From Pseudomonadota bacterium (GTDB lineage Bacteria > Pseudomonadota > Alphaproteobacteria > Sphingomonadales > Sphingomonadaceae), in NCBI GenBank assembly GCA_023436615.1, contig JAEZIO010000061.1, positions 1 through 39,799 of the forward strand: a stretch of 39,799 nt of DNA. The letters run 5' to 3'. Positions 6,182 through 13,059 of the stretch are shown here, one piece after another. The position numbers and the translations under genes are program-made. How positions within the stretch are numbered: position 1 is the stretch's first letter; each line of letters begins with the position of its first letter. The notes below the pieces were generated by a model. The model did not search any database and was not told where the DNA came from. It saw nothing but the letters and a program-made list of their open reading frames with translations.

Positions 6182-9100
6182 CACATGATCTTCAAGGAGG
6201 CCAGCCACTCGGTCTTGCGGTAGTGGCCGTCATCGAACCCAGCCGCCGCACCGACCGAAAGCACCATCGGAAGTCGCAGCGCGACCGTGAAGTTGAGGTC
6301 GAGCTGTGCGCCCACGTTCGCGTACTTGTGATTGCTCCCGTCCTGGTTCTCCGCAGCCATCATTCCGGCAAAGGCCGCCGGGCGGATATAGCTGAGATAC
6401 AGCGCCGGCGTTCCGACCTCGGCAAAACGGATTGGCGGAAGATTGATCTCGCCGGTCAGCCGGGCGAAGCGCCGAACTGCCAGCTCATCGATCGAAAAGC
6501 CGGGAAAGCTCTCCATCTCGCGATAGCGCTTCTCCGGCCGGTCATCGACATAGTTGTTCCGGAAGGCGCCGAAATAATAGGCCCCGAGCGGGTTGAACCG
6601 GTCCCCCCATGCCATGCCGCCGTGGGCGTAGAGCCAGGCCGAGCTGTTGGGCCAGGGAAGGGCCGTGCCGATGTCGAGCCCGCCGTAGAGCTTGGGATAG
6701 AACTCTCCCTCGGCTTGGTCCGTCGCGGCGACGATGCGGCCGGCGAAACCCTTCTCGTGATCGACGCCGCCGAGCGCCTTGGTCGTATTCGTATAGCGAA
6801 TTCCGACATCGGCCGAGCGCATGTTCTTCGGGCTGGCAATGTTCTGCGCGCCGGGAAGCTGCTCGAGGCCGAAGAAGGCGGAGACCGAGCCGAAAAGGTC
6901 GAGCTGCCGCGGCGGATCGTAGATCAGCGGCTTCGAATAGCTGCCGATGAAGGCGTCGCCCTTTCGGCTTCGAAGCACTGGCCCGGCCAGGTCATAGACG
7001 TCGGCGAGATTGTGCCAGTACGTAAGCTTCCAGTTGGGCGTCTGGTAGTCGACGTTCAGGTGCAGGCGCTCGCCGCCCCGGACCTTGTCGAACGGCGAAA
7101 CCGCGACGCTCGCGCTAAGCTGCCGGAACTGCAGCGGGTCAGCGAGGTGGAAATAATATCCGAACGCCGGCGAACGGTTATAGCCGGAGGTGATCGGGTA
7201 ATGCGCGTCGAAGCGCATGCGCTGCATCGGTTGGTAGCTGCCGCGCTCGGTAATGAGTGAATCCAATGGGACTTTCGCGGGAGACCCGACGCCCCATTGC
7301 TTCAGCTCCGGGTGCGCCTTGACGACTTCGGTGCCGAGGAAACGAACCGCCGCGAGATCCTCCCGCACCTGCGGTTGGACGATGGACGGATTAAATCCTT
7401 CGCCGGTGTAATCGTAGACGAGAAGCGTGCCGTCGGGCCGCATCTGCGGCCTGAAGAATCCCGTCGATGCGTTCGTCAGCACGTCAAATTTGCCGGTTGC
7501 GACGTCCAACCGGAACACGTTCGAAACGCCGGTGTAGTAGGAATTGCCGAGCAGCGACTTGCCGTCGGGCGAGAAGGTGAAGTTCTCGGGTACCGAGGGT
7601 GCCAGCGACAAGGTCGTGACCGGACTTTCGGAGTCGCCCTGCTCGAGGTCCGACCGGCGCCAAACGCGCACTGACTGCTTGCCGTCGACAGTCCCATATG
7701 AAGCGGCGACCAGCTCGCCGTCGGGAGATATGTCGAGGTCGAAGATAATCTCGCCGTAGCGAAACGTCTTGATCTGGTTGAAGCTGGAGTAGGGCGGCGG
7801 GATCCTGACCAAAGTCACGTAACCGTTCTGGTGGCGAATACCCCACAGGCTCTTGTCGGCGTGGTTGAAGGCGAGATCGCCGATCCGGGCGTCGGTGAGC
7901 AGCCGCCGCTTCTTGCCCGTGTCCACGTCGATCGCGTTGAGCTCGCGATAAGCGTAATTCTGGTTGGTGTAGAAGGCGGTCCTATTCGACGGATCGAAAG
8001 CGACGCTCGTCACCTTGTACAGCATCATGCCGTCCAGGTCGGTGAGCGGCGTCACCTTTCCGGTGCCGAGATCCATCTTTCCGAGAAAGCCGATTCGGCC
8101 CGGCCAGCGGAAGGCGGCGATAAGGCTGTTGCTCTTCTCGTCGACGAACCCCCGGGACATCGATCCGAGACCCCGCGGCGACAGATGCCGCGCTTCGGAG
8201 AGCGGATATTTGGCAAGCTCCGCGAGATTGTCGTTCTGGAACTTGTGCTCGAACGCGATCCAGTCGTCCCACACGGAGTCGAGCGGCCGTCCGAACACGT
8301 GCTTGAATTGGCTGGCGTAGAACGCCTTCGAACCTTCGGATCGGCGAAGCCATTCGACGGTGCGCTCTACGCCGTAGGTGAGCGCGAGATAGGAGAAGAA
8401 GCGCGTCCCATAGAGGTAGGAGTTCGCCCCCACCTGGAAGTCCACCTGCGTGCCTTCGCTTTCGAGCCCGAGCGGAGAGAAAAAGCGCAGTCCGTCGCGC
8501 ACCTTGGCGCGGAACACCATCTCGTCGTAGCCGCCCTGCGCGCGACCGAGACCGCCCGCCATCCAGGTTTCGAAGAACACCGCGCTGCCTTCCATGTACC
8601 AGCGCGGAGTGAGGTTCCGGGGGCTCGTCAGGAAATTGTAGAGGATGGATTCCGGATGCTTCTGAAGCGGGACAGGCTTACCGCCCAGTAGCCTTCGCCA
8701 GAAGGCGTCCCGCGAGTTCCAAACGTCGATGGCGGCGACGTGCGCGAGCTCATGGTTCGTTAGCGTGAAGAAGCGCTCGCCGGGCGAGAATGTCTCCATC
8801 GACAGCGACAGCGGCGCGACGTCGAGCAGGACCATGTTGCTCGGGCTCGCGAGGGCCGCGGCATTGCCATAGTCGGAGAAGTCCTTGAGCAGGATCGTCG
8901 TGCGGTCCCACGGCTTCCAGCGGAACTGCTTCTCGTGAAAAGCGAGCGCATTCTCGAACGCGCGTGCGAGATAGGGCGTAAGGTACGTCTGGACAGGGTC
9001 AATGAAGAGTAGCGACAGGTTCTTGGTCTCGAGCGTCGACAGGTGGAAACCGGACGCGTCCTGCGGGACATGCTCGGGTCCCTGCTGCCGAGGCGCGCTG

Positions 9101-9318
9101 GGCTTCGTCGCGTCCGGACTTACCGGCTCGGCTGGCGGCGCGTCCTCGGGCGGTGGCGGCACGGCCTCCGGCTGTTCGACGACGCTGGTGGTATCAGCCG
9201 GCGGCGTGGCCGGCGGTTGTTTGGTCGGTGTTTGGCAAAGTGCCGTACTTGCGGTGCCGGCCAGCAGGAGTGCCAGCGCGCGATATGCGCGCCGGCGCCC
9301 CCTGTACCCAGCCCCCAA
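6181..9318 (-). CDS. Secreted HEXXH peptidase-like / beta-propeller / outer-membrane barrel protein
   Basis: A 1045-residue exported protein. Residues 1-29 form an Arg-rich signal peptide ending near STALCQ; about 30-85 is a Pro-rich linker. About 90-370 is a peptidase-like domain with HELAH at 189-193 and a likely third zinc ligand Glu243 in WYMEGSAVFFE, the gluzincin pattern. About 375-680 has repeated blade-like PDG motifs (SPDGELVAAS, SPDGKSLLG, RPDGTLLVY) of a TolB/PD40-type propeller. About 700-1045 alternates polar and aromatic residues like a surface-antigen-type outer-membrane barrel, but ends in Met rather than Phe. The start is TTG 9318, seven bases after GGGGGG and 24 bases below the repeat-protein stop. 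Catalytic activity and surface location are inferred. Confidence 0.75.
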   Translation of the reverse strand: MGAGYRGRRRAYRALALLLAGTASTALCQTPTKQPPATPPADTTSVVEQPEAVPPPPEDAPPAEPVSPDATKPSAPRQQGPEHVPQDASGFHLSTLETKNLSLLFIDPVQTYLTPYLARAFENALAFHEKQFRWKPWDRTTILLKDFSDYGNAAALASPSNMVLLDVAPLSLSMETFSPGERFFTLTNHELAHVAAIDVWNSRDAFWRRLLGGKPVPLQKHPESILYNFLTSPRNLTPRWYMEGSAVFFETWMAGGLGRAQGGYDEMVFRAKVRDGLRFFSPLGLESEGTQVDFQVGANSYLYGTRFFSYLALTYGVERTVEWLRRSEGSKAFYASQFKHVFGRPLDSVWDDWIAFEHKFQNDNLAELAKYPLSEARHLSPRGLGSMSRGFVDEKSNSLIAAFRWPGRIGFLGKMDLGTGKVTPLTDLDGMMLYKVTSVAFDPSNRTAFYTNQNYAYRELNAIDVDTGKKRRLLTDARIGDLAFNHADKSLWGIRHQNGYVTLVRIPPPYSSFNQIKTFRYGEIIFDLDISPDGELVAASYGTVDGKQSVRVWRRSDLEQGDSESPVTTLSLAPSVPENFTFSPDGKSLLGNSYYTGVSNVFRLDVATGKFDVLTNASTGFFRPQMRPDGTLLVYDYTGEGFNPSIVQPQVREDLAAVRFLGTEVVKAHPELKQWGVGSPAKVPLDSLITERGSYQPMQRMRFDAHYPITSGYNRSPAFGYYFHLADPLQFRQLSASVAVSPFDKVRGGERLHLNVDYQTPNWKLTYWHNLADVYDLAGPVLRSRKGDAFIGSYSKPLIYDPPRQLDLFGSVSAFFGLEQLPGAQNIASPKNMRSADVGIRYTNTTKALGGVDHEKGFAGRIVAATDQAEGEFYPKLYGGLDIGTALPWPNSSAWLYAHGGMAWGDRFNPLGAYYFGAFRNNYVDDRPEKRYREMESFPGFSIDELAVRRFARLTGEINLPPIRFAEVGTPALYLSYIRPAAFAGMMAAENQDGSNHKYANVGAQLDLNFTVALRLPMVLSVGAAAGFDDGHYRKTEWLASLKIM

Positions 9319-9325
9319 TGTACGG

Positions 9326-9331
9326 CCCCCC
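9326..9331 (-). promoter_or_regulatory. Ribosome binding site supporting a TTG start
   Basis: GGGGGG on the minus strand lies seven bases upstream of the TTG at 9318. The frame is closed by the upstream gene's TAA at 9343-9345 and has no ATG or GTG before the signal peptide, so this site decides the TTG start. Confidence 0.5.
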
Positions 9332-9342
9332 AGCCGCTGAGG

Positions 9343-10902
9343 TTAGTTGGCTTGAGACTGAGACACCCCAGCCTGGTTGAGCGCCGCCGAGAAGCTCGGG
9401 TTCGCCATCAGCGCCGCCATGTTCGGCTGAGCGGCCAGCGCCGCGAGCGCCTTCTGGTTCGACGACAGAGTCGCCAGAGCGGCCGAGCGATTGCTGATCG
9501 CGGCGAAAGCCTGCGGATTCGCGGCCATCGCCGCAAACGCCTGCGGGTTGGCGAGCAGCGCCTGGGACGTCGCCGCGTTGACCTTGCCGGCGGCGGCTGC
9601 GGACGCGACGAGCGACTGCGCGTTCATCGCGGCAAGCGAACTTGCCGCAGAGCTTAGTTGGGCAGCATTGCTCGCAAGCCTGGAAAACGCCGATGCATTA
9701 TTGCCGATGGCGGACATCAACTGCGGATTGAGCATCCGCGCGTTGCTGGCGAGGCCGCCAAACGCGAGCGCATTGCTGCCGATTGCCGAAAATACCCGCG
9801 AATCGGCGGAGAGCGCATTCATCGCTGCATTGTCGCTCGCGAGTCGTGCGAACGCGGCTGCGTTGCTCGCCATGCGTGCGTCCGCGGCGGCTTTCGACGC
9901 AGCGTCGCGGAATGCATTGGCATTGTTTGCAAAGCTGCTGAACGCCGACGCGTTCGACAGGATTGCGGCGAGCGCCTGCGGGTGCGCCGCGAGCGCAGCG
10001 AAGGCGTTCGAGTGCGCGGCAATCGCGGCCAGTGCTTTGGGCTGTGCAGCAAGCATCGCGAAGGCGGCAGAGTTATTGCTGACTGCCGACATCGCCGAAT
10101 TGGATATGCCCGCCGATTGAAGCTGCCTGGCTGCTGCCGCCGCGCTGTTCACTGCAGCGGCCAACGCCTGCGGCTGCGCGGAAAGCGCCTTGAACGCCGC
10201 GGCATTGGCGGCAAGCGAACTGAACACGCGCGAATCCGCCGACAGCGCGTTCATGGCTGCGTTGTCGCTTGCGAGGCGTGCGAATGCGGCCGCGTTGCTC
10301 GCCATGCGCGCGTCCGCCGCGGCTTTCGAAGCCGCATCACGGAACGCATTTGCGTTCGACGCGAAGTTGGCGAACGCCGACGCATTGCGCGCGATCGAGG
10401 CGAACGCATCCGGATGCGACGCAAGCGCCTGCATCGCGGCGGGATGGGCCGCAATGGCGCTCATCACTGCCGCGCTGGCCTGGCGGGCCTGAGGCGCAAG
10501 CGCGGAGGCGCTCTGTGCTGCCTGAGCCACGCCGGCGAACGCCCTTGGATTAGCGGCAAGCGCGCTGAACGCTTTGGGATTGGACATGAGGGCCGCCATC
10601 ACCTGCGGCTGGCTGGCAAGCGCCCGGAAACCCGGGCTCGCAGCGAGCGCTCGGAAGTTCTCGTCGTGAACCATAAGTTCGAAGGCGTCGGTCTGCATCA
10701 GTTCGGGCACGGACGTGTCCCCAAGAGTCACGTCGCCTTCACCCACCTGGCTCGACTGGTACCGTTCAGCGGGCGCGATCGTGCCCGCGCTCGGCCCAAG
10801 GGGCGGATACACACGCCCTAATCCATAGGCTGCGACTGCAACGGCAAGAACGGCCGCTCCAGTGATCATGTATTTCTGATTGTTGGCCGTGGTCCCGGTC
10901 AT
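9343..10902 (-). CDS. Membrane-anchored Ala/Asn-rich decapeptide-repeat protein, function unknown
   Basis: A 519-residue protein that I do not recognise. Residues 1-11 are polar, about 12-30 form one hydrophobic helix (TGAAVLAVAVAAYGLG) acting as an uncleaved anchor, and about 31-80 are a polar linker. From about residue 81 to 510 it consists almost wholly of 10-residue units of the type N-P/A-x-A-F-A-x-L-A-A/S, rich in Ala, Asn, Ser and Phe with few charges. There are no cysteines. The repeats should lie in the periplasm and could form an elongated helical structure, but no fold is established. The ATG at 10902 has GGGGAG nine bases upstream. It is the first gene of a three-gene unit with the peptidase-barrel and PrsW genes. 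Confidence 0.8.
   Translation of the reverse strand: MTGTTANNQKYMITGAAVLAVAVAAYGLGRVYPPLGPSAGTIAPAERYQSSQVGEGDVTLGDTSVPELMQTDAFELMVHDENFRALAASPGFRALASQPQVMAALMSNPKAFSALAANPRAFAGVAQAAQSASALAPQARQASAAVMSAIAAHPAAMQALASHPDAFASIARNASAFANFASNANAFRDAASKAAADARMASNAAAFARLASDNAAMNALSADSRVFSSLAANAAAFKALSAQPQALAAAVNSAAAAARQLQSAGISNSAMSAVSNNSAAFAMLAAQPKALAAIAAHSNAFAALAAHPQALAAILSNASAFSSFANNANAFRDAASKAAADARMASNAAAFARLASDNAAMNALSADSRVFSAIGSNALAFGGLASNARMLNPQLMSAIGNNASAFSRLASNAAQLSSAASSLAAMNAQSLVASAAAAGKVNAATSQALLANPQAFAAMAANPQAFAAISNRSAALATLSSNQKALAALAAQPNMAALMANPSFSAALNQAGVSQSQAN
9787..9924 (-). repeat. Internal 46-residue duplication, copy 2 (residues 327-372)
   Basis: It encodes the same 46 residues, starting NANAFRDAAS and ending ADSRVFS, as copy 1 at 10219-10356. 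By hand count about 25 of 138 bases differ and every difference is synonymous. Confidence 0.85.
10219..10356 (-). repeat. Internal 46-residue duplication, copy 1 (residues 183-228)
   Basis: The partner of the 9787-9924 segment, offset by 144 residues. Amino acids are identical while DNA identity is only about 82 percent. The flanking units (NASAFANFAS versus NASAFSSFAN) have diverged, so the exact protein identity ends sharply. Confidence 0.85.
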
Positions 10903-11277
10903 GGCTCAACTCCCCTGTCGCTAACCTCCAATGGTTAACCGGACAGCGGTACCACCAGTAAAGACGGAGTCAATGAAGTAAGCTATTCACTTTAGATAGC
11001 AATAACGGCAGCTTCTCAAGTTACCGTCTGAATGCTGAAATACATCTAAGATGTTGTAAGGTTAACTGATTCTCCGCCGCAAAGAGCGCCCGTTCTGGGT
11101 TTTGAATCACAACTTAGAAAGTCTCGCCATTCCCTTCGTAAAGTCCCCATCGGGGACAGATAACGGCACCTAACAACTTGAGCGCCATTAAGATTCCGGT
11201 CGTGCAATTCATATGGCGTGCTGTAAGTCTCGGAGGGGCGCGCGACTCGGCGCCGCCGCAGGGGAGTAGGGGCCCGC
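10903..11277. promoter_or_regulatory. AT-rich divergent control region between the two protease units
   Basis: This 375-bp stretch has no convincing gene. It is clearly richer in A/T than its surroundings, especially 10960-11210. It must contain promoters for the leftward repeat/peptidase/PrsW unit and the rightward TpsB/CHAT unit. Visible structure: a perfect GTCCCC-ATC-GGGGAC palindrome at 11143-11157, the 9-mer ATAACGGCA at 11002-11010 and again at 11160-11168, and GGTTAAC at two places (near 10933 and 11070). I could not place -35/-10 boxes with confidence. Confidence 0.6.
11143..11157. promoter_or_regulatory. Perfect GTCCCC/GGGGAC palindrome
   Basis: A 6-bp stem with an ATC spacer, three bases before the second ATAACGGCA copy and 121 bases upstream of the TpsB start. 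It could be an operator half-site pair or an RNA hairpin in the TpsB leader. No regulator can be named. Confidence 0.4.
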
Positions 11278-13059
11278 GTGCTTCCGGCATCGGCAGTTCG
11301 CCCGTTGGGGCTGCACCGCTCGCTCTGCCAGCTGGCGGCGTGCGCCGCGGTATGCGTTCCCGGCGTCGCCGACGCCCAAAATTCCCAGCAGCCGCTCCCG
11401 CCCACGCGGGAAGAAGTTTCGCGTCCCGAGCAGGAACAGCAACGTCGCGCGCTTCGACTCGATGTTGAGGGCGGGATCGAGCGCGCGCCTTGCGCCCTCG
11501 ACAGCCCGGAGTTCCAGAACGTCCGGTTCACGCTGCGCGGCGCAAGGTTCGAAGGGCTCGAGGGCGTGTCGCCGGGCGACCTTGAGCCCGCGTACCGGCC
11601 GCTGGTCGGGACGGAGCAGCCCATTTCCGTCGTGTGCGAGTTGCGCGACCGCGCGGCCGCGATCCTTCGAAAGGCCGGCTACATCGCCGCGGTCGAGGTT
11701 CCAGAGCAGCGGATCGCCGACGGCATCGTGCATTTCAGGGTGCTGCTGGCGCAACTCAAGCAGGTGCGGGTTCGCGGCAATGCCGCGGGGGCTGAAAAGA
11801 TCATAGCGGCGTTTCTCAACCAGCTTACGCGGCAGCCGGTGTTCAACCGCTTCCAGGCGGAGCGCTACCTGCTGCTGGCAAGCGACCTGCCTGGCTACAC
11901 CGTCCGGCTGACCCTGCGGCCCGCGGGTACTGGACCGGGCCAAGTTCTGGGCGACGTCACGGTGCAGCGCACGCCGGCCTATGCAGATTTGAACATTCAG
12001 AATGGCGGATCCAACGTGCTCGGTCGCTGGGGCGGGTTTGCCCGAACGCAGCTCTATGGACTGACCGGCCTTGCGGACCGAACCACGCTGGCCGCCTTCG
12101 TAACCTCCGACTTCCGCGAGCAGCGAACCGTGCAGGCGGGCCATGACATGTGGCTTGGCGCCGATGGTCTCCATGTCGGAGCATTGCTCACCTACGCCTG
12201 GGCGAAGCCGAGCCTAGCGGGCGATGACAAGCTCAATGCCCGGAGCTTCCTCGCGACGATCCAGGCCGACTTCCCGCTCGTCCGATCGCTCGCGCGGACG
12301 ATTCGAGCGACGGTGGGGATGGACATCGTCAACCAGGACGTCGCCTTCAATTCCGTGGATCTCAGCCGCGACCGCTTGCGCGTCGGCTTCGCGCGCCTGG
12401 CATTCGATGCATTGGGCACGGAATTTTCGGGCGGCCGCTCCTTCGCCGAGCCGGCGTGGAGGGTCGCTGCCGTGATGGAAGCTCGCAAGGGCATGGCCAT
12501 TCTCGGCGCGACCCGTCTGTGTACGTCCCCAACCTGCGGTGATGCCGTGCCGCCCAGTCGCCAGGCCGGCCTCTCGACCGCCGGGCTCGTCCGCGGGCTC
12601 CTGTCTGGCGACTATCGGCCGGTACCGAAGCTGACTCTGTCCCTGGCGGCGAGGGGCCAATATGCGTGGAAGCCTCTGCTCAGTTTCGAGGAGTTCGCGG
12701 CCGGCAACTACACCGTTGGCCGCGGCTATGATCCGGGCGCGCTTCTAGGCGATCGCGGGTGGGGAACACGCGCCGAAATCCGCGCCGGAAGCACAATCCC
12801 GGTCAGCGCGGGAAGGCCGGCAGGCGAGGCCTATCTGTTTTTGGACCACGCACGGGTCAGCGACATGGACGGGCAGCTCGTCCGCGGTTCTCGTCGACTG
12901 AACTCGGCCGGTGGCGGCGTGAGGGTCGCTTACGACCGCTTCTGGCTCGATGCAGCGCTTGCGGTTCCGCTCAGTCGGATCGGCGTTCCCGAAAAGCGGC
13001 CGGACCCGCGCTTCCTGGTGTCGCTGACGACGCGCGTCTGGCCGTGGAGCTACAAATGA
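11278..13059 (+). CDS. TpsB/ShlB/FhaC-like outer-membrane transporter
   Basis: A 593-residue exported protein. Residues 1-33 are a signal peptide ending near GVADAQ. About 75-235 hold two POTRA-like modules (FQNVRFTLRGARFEGLEGVS; VHFRVLLAQLKQVRVRG). About 240-593 form a beta-barrel with VGRGYDPGALLGDRGW at about 480-495, matching the conserved VRGY loop motif of Omp85/TpsB proteins. Such proteins carry partner exoproteins across the outer membrane. No filamentous haemagglutinin-like partner is adjacent; the only coupled gene encodes a CHAT protein. The GTG start is preceded by GGGGAGTAGGGG, and the stop overlaps the CHAT start (ATGA). The barrel ends WPWSYK, not in a terminal Phe. TpsB rather than BamA is favoured by the POTRA number and context. 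Confidence 0.85.
   Translation: MLPASAVRPLGLHRSLCQLAACAAVCVPGVADAQNSQQPLPPTREEVSRPEQEQQRRALRLDVEGGIERAPCALDSPEFQNVRFTLRGARFEGLEGVSPGDLEPAYRPLVGTEQPISVVCELRDRAAAILRKAGYIAAVEVPEQRIADGIVHFRVLLAQLKQVRVRGNAAGAEKIIAAFLNQLTRQPVFNRFQAERYLLLASDLPGYTVRLTLRPAGTGPGQVLGDVTVQRTPAYADLNIQNGGSNVLGRWGGFARTQLYGLTGLADRTTLAAFVTSDFREQRTVQAGHDMWLGADGLHVGALLTYAWAKPSLAGDDKLNARSFLATIQADFPLVRSLARTIRATVGMDIVNQDVAFNSVDLSRDRLRVGFARLAFDALGTEFSGGRSFAEPAWRVAAVMEARKGMAILGATRLCTSPTCGDAVPPSRQAGLSTAGLVRGLLSGDYRPVPKLTLSLAARGQYAWKPLLSFEEFAAGNYTVGRGYDPGALLGDRGWGTRAEIRAGSTIPVSAGRPAGEAYLFLDHARVSDMDGQLVRGSRRLNSAGGGVRVAYDRFWLDAALAVPLSRIGVPEKRPDPRFLVSLTTRVWPWSYK

Larger units (their letters stand above)
9360..10662 (-). repeat. Array of about forty 10-residue (30-bp) coding repeats
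   Basis: The translated repeats keep a strict 10-residue register over long stretches, for example SNANAFRDAA, SKAAADARMA, SNAAAFARLA, SDNAAMNALS, with Phe (or Met/Leu) at position 6 and small residues elsewhere. Near the ends the units read NPQAFAAMAA and NPKAFSALAA. Codons differ between units, so the array is old rather than a recent slippage product. Confidence 0.8.

Noticed and set aside
6091..7260. 389-codon open frame opposite the PrsW and peptidase-barrel genes
   Set aside because: It spans the junction of two real genes on the other strand and its product is low-complexity and Arg/Val-rich.
9491..10821. Long Ala/Cys-rich and Arg/Cys-rich plus-strand frames opposite the decapeptide-repeat gene
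   Set aside because: The repeats force antisense frames to stay open. The minus-strand frame has a ribosome site, an anchor helix and selection on the amino-acid level.
9343..10902. A CRISPR-like or minisatellite reading of the 30-bp periodicity
   Set aside because: The units are coding, differ in sequence, have no spacers, and keep a protein register.
12759..13055. N-terminal extension of the CHAT frame
   Set aside because: It lies inside the transporter gene, and the signal peptide and ATGA coupling place the start at 13056.
11278..13059. BamA/TamA identity for the outer-membrane transporter
   Set aside because: There are only about two POTRA-like modules and a downstream secreted protein is translationally coupled, which fits TpsB better.
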